Assembly (NCBI GenBank): GCA_021821225.1
Contig: JAKACR010000153.1
Span: 1-6,801 of the forward strand
Source: Bacillota bacterium
Lineage (GTDB): Bacteria; Bacillota; Bacilli; Alicyclobacillales; SLC66
Reading direction: 5' to 3'
DNA length: 6,801 nt
Shown: positions 1-6,801 of the stretch, one piece after another
How positions within the stretch are numbered: position 1 is the stretch's first letter
Layout of the letters: each line of letters begins with the position of its first letter
Notes under the pieces: generated by a model
Databases searched by the model: none
What the model saw: the letters and a program-made list of their open reading frames with translations, nothing else
What the model was told of the DNA's origin: nothing
Program-made: the position numbers and the translations under genes

Positions 1-1
1 G

Positions 2-655
2 ACGGTTCTCGGCTATCTGTGGCCGACGCGCGGTTCGGTGCGCGTGCTGGGACAGACATACGGCCATTGCGATGTCCGCGAGGTGCGAAAGCGCATCGGC
101 TTTGTCAGTTCGAACATGGAGGGGCGCCTGTCATCCGGACAGACGGCGCAGAACATCGTGGCGACCGGCGCGGAGGCGGCGTTTGCGATCTACGGCGAGC
201 TTCCCGCGGACAGGCGCGAGCGTGCGCGGGCGCTGCTGCGCGATTTTGACATGGAACGGTTTGCGGATCAAGCGTACGCCTCTTTATCGCAGGGTGAACG
301 GCAGAAGGTCATGATCGCGCGCGCACTCATGGCGGAACCTTATCTGCTGGTGCTCGACGAACCGTGCGCGGGTCTGGATTTTCCCGGGCGCGAGCGATTG
401 CTGCACTCGCTCAATCGCCTGTGTGAACGCGTGGATGGCCCGCACCTGCTTTATGTGACCCATTACCCCGAGGAGATACTTCCCGGAATCACACACGTCG
501 CCGTGCTGCGCGCGGGAGCAATGATCGCCGCCGACGCCAAGCGGACGGCCGTCACACCCGGCGTGCTTTGCGCCGCGTACGGTCTGGATGTCGATGTGCG
601 CTGGGATCGCGGCGTCCCGCTCGTGCGGGCGTTGCACGGAGAGCGGGAGGGTTGA
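2..655 (+). CDS. ABC transporter ATP-binding protein, YlmA/ModF-like (5' partial)
   Basis: This is the C-terminal 217 residues of a cytoplasmic ABC-family ATPase; the reading frame is open from base 2, so the start and the Walker A loop lie upstream. Visible motifs in order are a strand with a GSVRVLG-type turn (about 29-49), a Q-loop region reading IGFVSS (95-112), the signature LSQGE (284-298), Walker B LLVLDEP (344-364), the D-loop AGLD (368-379), and the H-loop histidine in YVTHYPEE (461-463). The order and spacing are those of a complete nucleotide-binding domain, and the fold looks intact. The ITHVAVLRAG stretch after the H-loop and the Ser-Ser in place of the Q-loop glutamine resemble the YlmA/ModF branch as I remember it. 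Members of that branch are ATPase subunits of poorly defined function, and no membrane partner is visible here. It ends 2 bases before addB. ABC ATPase is certain; the subfamily is an inference. Confidence 0.9.
   Translation, partial: TVLGYLWPTRGSVRVLGQTYGHCDVREVRKRIGFVSSNMEGRLSSGQTAQNIVATGAEAAFAIYGELPADRRERARALLRDFDMERFADQAYASLSQGERQKVMIARALMAEPYLLVLDEPCAGLDFPGRERLLHSLNRLCERVDGPHLLYVTHYPEEILPGITHVAVLRAGAMIAADAKRTAVTPGVLCAAYGLDVDVRWDRGVPLVRALHGEREG
645..651 (+). promoter_or_regulatory. Ribosome binding site of addB
   Basis: A purine-rich GGGAGGG lies inside the last codons of the ABC ATPase gene, with its GGAGG core 7 bases before GTG 658. This spacing picks GTG 658 as the addB start. The in-frame TTG at 652 would sit only 1 base after the core. 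Placement inside the upstream gene suggests translational coupling. Confidence 0.75.
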
Positions 656-657
656 CC

Positions 658-3600
658 GTGCGAATCGTCTGCGGCAGGGCCGGCAGCGGCAAGACGCAGT
701 TCATCCTGTCGGAAGTCGTGCGGTTGCTCGAACGGGACCCCGGCGCCGTATCGGCGCCGCTGCTTTTGATCGTTCCCGATCAGACGGCGTTTTCCTTGGA
801 GTCGCGCCTGACGCGCATGGCGACGCAGGGTGCGCTGGTGCGCGCGCAGGTGCAGAGCTTCCGCAGGCTTGCCTGGAGCGGCCGGGAGTGGGCCAGGGGA
901 TCGGCGCAACCGCTCATCCGCGACGCGGGCAAGGCATCGCTGCTTATGGCCGCGTTTTCCGACGTGGGCGCAACACTGCGCGTGCTGGGCAGAAGCCGGC
1001 CGTCGCGCGCGTACTTTGAGCGCGTGGCGTTGCTGGTGGAAGAGTGTCAGATGTACGGATGGGACGCAGAGCGTCTTGCGACCGCCGCGCAACACCCGAC
1101 TCTGCCGCCGCTTGTCGCGCACAAGCTGCAAGATATCGCGGTCATCTTGCGCAGGTATCGCGAATTGATCGGCGACCGCTTCATCGACCCGTACGATCTG
1201 TTGCCGCTGCTCGCGCGTGAGGCCGCCGCCTGGCCTTGGCTGTGCGCCGCGCGGATCTACGTCGACGGGTTTCTCGGCTTCACGGCGCAGGAACTCTCTG
1301 TGCTGGCCGCTTTGCACCGTCACGCGGCGCACGGCTTGACGGTCAGCCTGTGCGCGCCGCGCGCCGCGCTGATCCGGGCCGCAGAGCGCGGTGTGGACGA
1401 ACAGGGGCCGTTTGCCCGGATGGAGGATGCGTTTGTCCGGTTGCTGCGCGCGACGGATCTCGCGCCGCCAGATATCGAATGGGTCGATCGGGACGGCGCG
1501 CCCGGCGACCGCTTTGTCATGGCGCCGCTCATCGCGCATGCAGAGCGCCACCTGTTTTCATTGCGGTTCGTGCCGCTTCCCGATGATGCGGTCGGCCGTG
1601 ATGAGGTGCGCCTGGTGTCGTGCGCGAACAGGCGCTGCGAAGCGGAATTTGCGGCCGCGTCCCTGTGGCGGCTGCACAGGGACGCGGGGCTGCGCTGGTC
1701 CGACATGCTCATCGTGGTAGGCGATCAGGCGGCGTACGCGCCCCTGCTTGCGGAGGCGCTGCAGGATGCCGGGATTCCGTACTTCATGGACGCCCGCCGC
1801 GCGCTGGCGGATCATCCGCTGGCCGTGTTCGTGACAGCGGCTCTGGCCGCCGCCGCCGCGCCGCACGATGACGCTCCGCTCTGGCGCCTGTTGCGGACCG
1901 ACTTGCTGCCGCTGTCGAGGCATGGGGTGGATGCGCTTGAAAATCGATTTCTTGAGCGCGGCGCAATCTTGTGCGCGTCGCTCGTCACGCAGCGAGAGAG
2001 CGTGGCAAACGGCCGTCCTGACCGGGCGATGACCGTGCTGCGCGCGCTGCTGGGCCCGTTTTTTACGGCGCTTGGCGCTTCCCGGCCGTTTTCTGCGAAA
2101 GACCTGGCGCGTGCGGTCTGGGAACTGCTTGTGCGCGTCCGGGCCGAACGCCGGATTCTCGCCATGGCCAGGCAGGCAGGCGCCGTGGGTGACGCGCTCG
2201 CGGCGGAACTGCACGAACGCGCTTTTGAAAACACAGTCGGCATCATGGATGAACTGGTCGCGGCGTTTTCCAGCCGTCCGCTGACGGCGGCCGAGGCGGC
2301 GCTCTTTTTCGCGCGTTCCTATGAAGGCGTTCTGGTGGGCGTCATTCCGGCGGAACTGAACCAGGTCGCTGTCACGGAAATCGCGCGCCTGCGGGCTGCG
2401 GAGGCGGAGGCCGTCATCCTCGTCGGTTGTTCGGACGGGCTTTTTCCAAAACGTGCAAACGAGGATGAACTGCTGTCCGACCGCGAACGCGCCACCCTGG
2501 TGGCCAGCGGGTATGAACTCGCTCCCGGTGCGGTGGAGCGGCACGCCTTCATGCGCAGCGACGCCTACATGGCCATGACCAGGGCGCGGCGGCATCTCCT
2601 GCTCACCTATCCACTGGCGGATGAGCGCGGACGGGCGCTGGCGCCGTCCGCATTGGTCGAGCAGTTGCGGACATTGCTCGGGCCGGCTGTGACCGGCGGG
2701 TCGTTCGCGGGGCGGGCGCAGGGCCGTCCAGATGATCTCATGTTGTGTACGACGCCGCGCCGGGCGGCCGACCACTTGGCGACTGTGCTGCGCGACGCGC
2801 GGGAACAGGGGGAAATCACGCCGCTGTGGCGCGCCGTCTACACGTTGTTCGCGCAAGGGTGCTGGCCGGCGGCTGATGTGAAAGGCGCCCTGGCCGGGCT
2901 CGGGCACCGTGTGGGCAGTGAGACATTGCCCGAAAATGTCGCACTCCGGCTGTACGGTCCTGAGTTGAGCGGCAGCGTGTCCCGCCTGGAGCGGGCGGCG
3001 GCCTGTGAGTTCATGCATTTTGCCGATTACGGCTTGCGCCTGCGCCCGCGGCGGCTGCTTGAGGTCGATCCGCCTGCCCGTGGGGAATTCATCCACCAGG
3101 TGTTGCGGGATTTTGTCCAGGCGCTCTTTGATCGCGGATTGGATTGGGGCGCCACGAGCGACGCCGAACTGTACGCGTTGCTAGACGCTGCGCTGGAGCG
3201 CACGCTGGCGTCATTCAGAGACGGGCTTTTGCTGCGCACCGCGCGGTCGCGCTTTGTGGCCGGGCAATTGCGCCGACAATTGCGACGGGCGGTCGCGGTG
3301 CTGACCGAGCACGCGCGGCGCGGCGCGTTTGCCGTGACGGCCGTCGAACTGTCGTTTGGCGACGGGGATGACAGGTGGCCCGCACTGCCACTGCCGCTGC
3401 CGTCGGGTTCTTTTCTGCGCTTGCGCGGGCGCATCGATCGCGTGGATACGGCGGTTCATGAAGACCGGCGGTATTTTCGCGTGATCGACTATAAAACGGG
3501 GGACCGTCGGCTGGAACTCGATAAAATCTATCATGGGATCAACCTGCAATTGATCTTGTATGCCGACGTGCTGCAGAGAAACAGCCGCGAGGCGCTGGGC

Positions 3601-4110
3601 GCTCCGCACGAATTTGCGGGTATCTTCTATTTTCCGGTGCGCGACAGGATCACGGCGGTGAACGGGCCGACCGACGCGCGCATGGCCGATCGTGTCATGC
3701 GCAAGGTGCAACGCATGCGCGGTCTGGCCATGCGCGACAAGCGGGTGGTGCGTTTGCTGGATCGTGAGGCGGCAGGTGGTGCGGATGACCTGTTTCCGAA
3801 GCTGTTGAAGAAAAACGGGGAGTTCGACAGGCGGGCTCCGGTCGCGGCGCAGGAGCAGTGGAGCGCACTTGTGAAATATGTCGGCGATCGCGCGGCGCAG
3901 CTCGGCGACCGGATCCGGACCGGGGGAACGGCAGTCGCGCCGTACAAGTTGGGGACCGAGGTCGCGTGTGCGCGCTGTCCGCATGCCGCGGTGTGCCAGA
4001 TCGATCCGGGAGGCGGGTTGGGAAGTTATCGGGTTCTGCCCCCACTTTCAGCGCAGCAGGTCTGGCAACAGCTCGGATTTTCTATAGGAGATGACGAGGA
4101 TGGCGATTGA
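658..4110 (+). CDS. addB: ATP-dependent helicase/deoxyribonuclease subunit AddB
   Basis: AddB is the Chi-recognising and nuclease subunit of the AddAB complex, which resects double-strand DNA ends to give 3' tails for RecA. The protein is 1150 aa, close to the usual 1150-1170. A Walker A (GRAGSGKT, 6-13) begins at the N-terminus. The motif II position reads VDGF (202-205) instead of an acidic DExx, typical of AddB's degenerate helicase. Helicase-like motifs follow: a GCSDGLFP segment (590-597) and a TRAR motif VI (641-644). The C-terminal half is a RecB-family nuclease: His813, Asp927 in GRID, Asp944 and Lys946 in IDYKTG, and Gln964/Tyr968 in the NLQLILY motif. Four cysteines fit the [4Fe-4S] staple: Cys783, then Cys1104, Cys1107 and Cys1113 in a Cx2Cx5C pattern. 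All key residues are present, so the subunit should be active. GTG 658 is chosen as start because the Walker A sits at residue 6 and the Shine-Dalgarno fits. It overlaps addA by 11 bases. Confidence 0.97.
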   Translation: MRIVCGRAGSGKTQFILSEVVRLLERDPGAVSAPLLLIVPDQTAFSLESRLTRMATQGALVRAQVQSFRRLAWSGREWARGSAQPLIRDAGKASLLMAAFSDVGATLRVLGRSRPSRAYFERVALLVEECQMYGWDAERLATAAQHPTLPPLVAHKLQDIAVILRRYRELIGDRFIDPYDLLPLLAREAAAWPWLCAARIYVDGFLGFTAQELSVLAALHRHAAHGLTVSLCAPRAALIRAAERGVDEQGPFARMEDAFVRLLRATDLAPPDIEWVDRDGAPGDRFVMAPLIAHAERHLFSLRFVPLPDDAVGRDEVRLVSCANRRCEAEFAAASLWRLHRDAGLRWSDMLIVVGDQAAYAPLLAEALQDAGIPYFMDARRALADHPLAVFVTAALAAAAAPHDDAPLWRLLRTDLLPLSRHGVDALENRFLERGAILCASLVTQRESVANGRPDRAMTVLRALLGPFFTALGASRPFSAKDLARAVWELLVRVRAERRILAMARQAGAVGDALAAELHERAFENTVGIMDELVAAFSSRPLTAAEAALFFARSYEGVLVGVIPAELNQVAVTEIARLRAAEAEAVILVGCSDGLFPKRANEDELLSDRERATLVASGYELAPGAVERHAFMRSDAYMAMTRARRHLLLTYPLADERGRALAPSALVEQLRTLLGPAVTGGSFAGRAQGRPDDLMLCTTPRRAADHLATVLRDAREQGEITPLWRAVYTLFAQGCWPAADVKGALAGLGHRVGSETLPENVALRLYGPELSGSVSRLERAAACEFMHFADYGLRLRPRRLLEVDPPARGEFIHQVLRDFVQALFDRGLDWGATSDAELYALLDAALERTLASFRDGLLLRTARSRFVAGQLRRQLRRAVAVLTEHARRGAFAVTAVELSFGDGDDRWPALPLPLPSGSFLRLRGRIDRVDTAVHEDRRYFRVIDYKTGDRRLELDKIYHGINLQLILYADVLQRNSREALGAPHEFAGIFYFPVRDRITAVNGPTDARMADRVMRKVQRMRGLAMRDKRVVRLLDREAAGGADDLFPKLLKKNGEFDRRAPVAAQEQWSALVKYVGDRAAQLGDRIRTGGTAVAPYKLGTEVACARCPHAAVCQIDPGGGLGSYRVLPPLSAQQVWQQLGFSIGDDEDGD
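4086..4090 (+). promoter_or_regulatory. Ribosome binding site of addA
   Basis: AGGAG lies near the 3' end of addB, 9 bases before ATG 4100. It decides between two in-frame ATGs: ATG 4091 directly abuts this sequence and cannot use it, so ATG 4100 is preferred. Its place inside addB suggests that addA translation is coupled to that of addB. Confidence 0.7.
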
Positions 4111-6801
4111 GCGGCAGTGGTCGGAGTCGCAGACGGAGGCGATACGGATGCGCGGCGGGCCGATCCTCGTGTCTGCAGGCGCTGGATCCGGCAAGACGAG
4201 TGTGCTTGTAAAGCGCGTGATCACCCGCATCCTGGCCGATGACGGAGTGGATGTGGACCGCCTGTTGATCGTGACGTTCACGGACGAGGCGGCGGCGGAG
4301 ATGAGCGAACGCATCGCCGCCGCGTTGCGCAAGGCGGCCGCAGAGCGGGCGACAGAAAAACGCGCGCTGCGCCAGTTGCACTTGCTGGACCGGGCGCCCA
4401 TCTCCACGCTGCACAGTTTCTGTCTGCAGGCTGCGCGCGCGGCGGCCGGAGGAGCGGGAGTCGATCCGGGATTTCGCGTGGCGTCGCAGGATGAGGCGGA
4501 TCTCCTGGCCGACGCGGTGCTGGACAGTCTGATGGAACACTGGCTTGCGGATGAAAGGAGGCCGATTGCGGATTTTGTCGAACGGTTCGGCGGCGATCTC
4601 GGGGAGGAGACACTGCGGACGCTCATTTTGCAGCTCCATCAGTTTGCCCGCAGCCAAGCTGTTCCCGACCGCTGGCTGGAGCAGGCGCTGTCGCGATTTG
4701 TAGCGGACGCGACAGGACCGCTTGCCGACGCCAGCTTCGCACCCCGACTGTTCGCAGGCGTCGGCAAGCGACTGGAGGAGTCTTTGACGCATCTGCGCGA
4801 AGCGAACCGCGTCTGTCTTGGGACGGGCCAGGATGCGGCCGCGCAGCTTCTGGTTGAGGAAGCGGACCGCCTGGCGGACGTGCTGGAGGCTGCCGCCAGG
4901 CGCGATCACGATGCGGTGGCGGGCGCGCTGGCGCAGATCTTTGCGCCCAGGCTGACGTTTCCAAAAGACGTGGATCCGGCTGTGCGGGAGCGTGTGCAGT
5001 CGCTGCGCGATCGAGCGAAGAAGCTGGTGAAGTCCCTGCGCGAAGGCGTGTGCGGCCGAAGTGAAGACACTCTGCTTGCGGAACTGCGCGAACTGGCGCC
5101 CCATATTGAAACGCTCGCCGGACTGACCACGGCGTTTTCGGCCGCGTACCAGGAGGCAAAGGCTTTGCGCGGGACGGTTGATTTCTCCGATCTTGAGCAT
5201 CTGGCGCATGCGGCGCTGGCGGACGGCGACGGGACGCCGACCGATCTGGCGCGCCATTTCCAGCAGTATTTTGTCGAGATCATGGTCGACGAGTACCAGG
5301 ACACGAGCCCCATTCAGGACGACATCATCAGTCTGGTTGCGCAGCCGGAGAGCCGCAACCTGTTTCTGGTCGGGGATGTGAAACAGAGCATCTACCGGTT
5401 TCGCATGGCGGAACCGCGATTGTTTCTCGAACGCTTCGCCCTTTATGAAAATCCGGAGACCGGCGTGCGGATCGATCTCGCGGACAACTACCGCAGTCGT
5501 GGCAGTGTCGTGGACGCGGTGAACTTCTTCTTTGAACAGATCTTCACGCCGGAGTTTGGCGGTGTTGCGTATGATGAACGCTCGCGCATGAAAGCGGGGG
5601 CGCTCTATCCGAAGGCCGGCCCGGACGGTTCCCCGCTGGACGGACCGGTCGAACTGCACATTGTGGAGCGTGCTCCCGACCCAGCGTACCAAGGAATAGA
5701 CGGCGAGGGAGTCCCGGAGGACCAAGCGGGTGAACGCGACGGTACCGGTCCAGCCGCAGATCAGGTGGAGTGGGCGACCGCCGAGCGCGAGGCTCTGGTC
5801 GCAGGCAGCAGGCTGAAGGAACTGCACGATGGCGGCACGCTTGTCTACAGGCCGCAACGCGAGACCTATGAGCCGATAAAATGGCGCGACATGGCAGTCT
5901 TGATGCGCGCCAAGGCGGGCCGCATGGAGCATTTTCTGCGCGTGTTCCGGCAACTTGGCATTCCGGTCGCCGGCGATTCGGATGCCGGCTACTATTCGGG
6001 CTATGAACTTCGCCTGGCTCTGTCACTTTTGCAGATTGTGGACAATGCAGACCAGGATATTCCATTGGCGGCCGTGCTTCGTTCGCCTGTCGGCGGATTC
6101 ACCAGCACGGATCTGGCGCTGGTGCGCGCAAAGCGTCAGGGAAGTCTGCTTGCCGCGCTGCGCGCCTGTGCCAGTGAACAGAAGGAGGATGCGGGAAACA
6201 AGGCGCGGCGTTTTTTGCAAAAACTCGATCAGTGGCGCACCGAGGTGCGGTCGCGCGCACTTGCGGAAGCGGTCGAACTCCTGTTGCACAAGGCAGACCT
6301 GCTGCGATTTTGCTCATCTCTTCCGGGCGGGGCCGTGCGTGAGGCGAATCTCCGCCAACTGGCGCTTGCGGCGCGCAGTTTCGCGGAGGTGCAGACGGGA
6401 GGATTCGGCGATTTTGTTCGTTATCTGGAACGTCACCGCCTGCACGCGGGCGATGTCGGTGCGGCTCCCTCACTCAGCGAGCAGGAGGATGTCGTGCGCA
6501 TCATGACGATTCATAAGAGTAAGGGCCTGGAGTTTCCCGTCGTCGTGGTGGCGGGTATGGGCCAGCAATTCCGCTTGCGCCGGAGCAGCCGCATCGCGCT
6601 TCACCGCACGCTTGGATTTGGCCCGGCCTTCGTGGACCTGAACCGGCGTGAGGTGTATCCGACCGCCGCTTCCGTCGCTCTGGAGGATGCCCTGTTGCAG
6701 GACGATCTTGCGGAGGAAGCGCGCATTCTGTACGTGGCCATGACGCGCGCCAGAGAAAAATTGATCCTGGTCGGAGCAGAGAGAAATCTGGTCGACCGTC
6801 G
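4100..6801 (+). CDS. addA: ATP-dependent helicase/nuclease subunit AddA (3' partial)
   Basis: AddA is the motor subunit of AddAB, a UvrD/Rep-type superfamily 1A 3'-5' helicase fused to a C-terminal RecB-family nuclease. The frame is open from ATG 4100 to the window edge, giving 900 complete codons; hand translation shows no frameshift. Motifs by residue: Q-motif WSESQ (7-11), Walker A AGAGSGKT (26-33, Lys32), motif Ia VTFTDEAAAEM (58-68), STLHSFC (102-108), VDFSDLEHLA (360-369), Walker B VDEYQDTS (396-403, Asp397-Glu398), motif III GDVKQSIYRFR (425-435), motif IV LADNYRSR (460-467), motif V IMTIHKSKGLEFP (801-813) and motif VI LYVAMTRAREKL (877-888). All ATPase residues are present. AddA proteins are usually about 1200-1250 aa, so roughly 300-350 residues, including the whole nuclease domain, are off-window and cannot be judged. 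A Gly/Asp/Glu-rich linker occupies about residues 529-556. It is cotranscribed with addB, overlapping it by 11 bases. Confidence 0.97.
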   Translation, partial: MAIERQWSESQTEAIRMRGGPILVSAGAGSGKTSVLVKRVITRILADDGVDVDRLLIVTFTDEAAAEMSERIAAALRKAAAERATEKRALRQLHLLDRAPISTLHSFCLQAARAAAGGAGVDPGFRVASQDEADLLADAVLDSLMEHWLADERRPIADFVERFGGDLGEETLRTLILQLHQFARSQAVPDRWLEQALSRFVADATGPLADASFAPRLFAGVGKRLEESLTHLREANRVCLGTGQDAAAQLLVEEADRLADVLEAAARRDHDAVAGALAQIFAPRLTFPKDVDPAVRERVQSLRDRAKKLVKSLREGVCGRSEDTLLAELRELAPHIETLAGLTTAFSAAYQEAKALRGTVDFSDLEHLAHAALADGDGTPTDLARHFQQYFVEIMVDEYQDTSPIQDDIISLVAQPESRNLFLVGDVKQSIYRFRMAEPRLFLERFALYENPETGVRIDLADNYRSRGSVVDAVNFFFEQIFTPEFGGVAYDERSRMKAGALYPKAGPDGSPLDGPVELHIVERAPDPAYQGIDGEGVPEDQAGERDGTGPAADQVEWATAEREALVAGSRLKELHDGGTLVYRPQRETYEPIKWRDMAVLMRAKAGRMEHFLRVFRQLGIPVAGDSDAGYYSGYELRLALSLLQIVDNADQDIPLAAVLRSPVGGFTSTDLALVRAKRQGSLLAALRACASEQKEDAGNKARRFLQKLDQWRTEVRSRALAEAVELLLHKADLLRFCSSLPGGAVREANLRQLALAARSFAEVQTGGFGDFVRYLERHRLHAGDVGAAPSLSEQEDVVRIMTIHKSKGLEFPVVVVAGMGQQFRLRRSSRIALHRTLGFGPAFVDLNRREVYPTAASVALEDALLQDDLAEEARILYVAMTRAREKLILVGAERNLVDR

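Noticed and set aside
568..657. N-terminal extension of AddB from an upstream start at 568
   Set aside because: It would overlap the ABC ATPase gene by 88 bases and put 30 extra residues before Walker A, which normally lies at the extreme N-terminus of AddB. GTG 658 has a good ribosome binding site.
1032..1039. GCTGGTGG, identical to the E. coli Chi octamer
   Set aside because: AddAB of Bacillota is not known to use this octamer. The sequence codes for Leu-Leu-Val in addB, and one chance hit in GC-rich DNA is expected to be common.
463..1551. Open frame on the minus strand (362 codons)
   Set aside because: Antisense to the ABC ATPase end and addB start, Arg/Gln/His-rich, with no ribosome binding site context or domain. 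A shadow frame.
1847..1862. Short GCC/GCG triplet run in addB
   Set aside because: It encodes a poly-alanine stretch in a variable loop of AddB. It is too short and imperfect to call a repeat locus.
1558..3096. Long open frame on the minus strand (512 codons)
   Set aside because: Fully antisense to addB and low in recognisable motifs; it is explained by the GC-rich codon pattern of addB.
3211..3984. Open frame on the minus strand (257 codons)
   Set aside because: Antisense to the conserved nuclease and Fe-S region of addB, whose coding frame is beyond doubt. No features of a real protein.
4091..4099. ATG 4091 as the addA start
   Set aside because: In frame, but it directly abuts the AGGAG sequence, leaving no spacer. 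ATG 4100 has a 9-base spacing.
4082..5953. Long open frame on the minus strand (623 codons)
   Set aside because: It lies entirely antisense to addA, apart from a few bases at the end of addB. Its composition (rich in Arg, His and Gln) is typical of a shadow frame in high-GC DNA, and it has no recognisable domain.

Overview
The window is an ordinary-looking, tightly packed, high-GC chromosomal segment with three co-directional genes on the + strand and no non-coding gap longer than 2 bases. In order it holds the 3' part of an ABC-transporter ATPase gene of the YlmA/ModF type, a complete addB, and the first roughly 900 codons of addA. AddA and AddB form the AddAB helicase-nuclease, the RecBCD-equivalent enzyme that processes double-strand DNA ends for RecA-dependent recombination and repair.

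The gene order addB-addA, the AddB type (N-terminal Walker A, four-cysteine iron-sulphur signature, C-terminal nuclease) and its close residue-number agreement with Bacillus subtilis AddB point to a member of the Bacillota (Firmicutes). The high GC content would suit a high-GC lineage, for example something like the Alicyclobacillaceae. That taxonomic guess is weak and rests on composition and protein character only.

Layout: bases 2-655 encode the C-terminal 217 residues of the ABC ATPase, with Walker A lying upstream of the window. Two bases later addB starts at GTG 658, behind a Shine-Dalgarno sequence lying inside the upstream gene, and runs to 4110 (1150 aa). addA starts at ATG 4100, overlapping addB by 11 bases, and stays open to the window edge. 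By hand translation it has no frameshift or internal stop. Its C-terminal nuclease domain lies beyond the window. The spacing indicates one polycistronic, probably translationally coupled transcript. No promoter or terminator is visible.

How the products work together: AddA is the active superfamily 1A helicase motor and carries one nuclease domain off-window. AddB carries the second nuclease, the Fe-S staple and, by family knowledge, the inactive helicase fold that reads Chi. The ABC ATPase has no known functional link to AddAB, so its coupling may only reflect genome compaction. I found no mobile element, CRISPR array, RNA gene or evidence of a new system. The findings are modest observations about motif variants and gene order.
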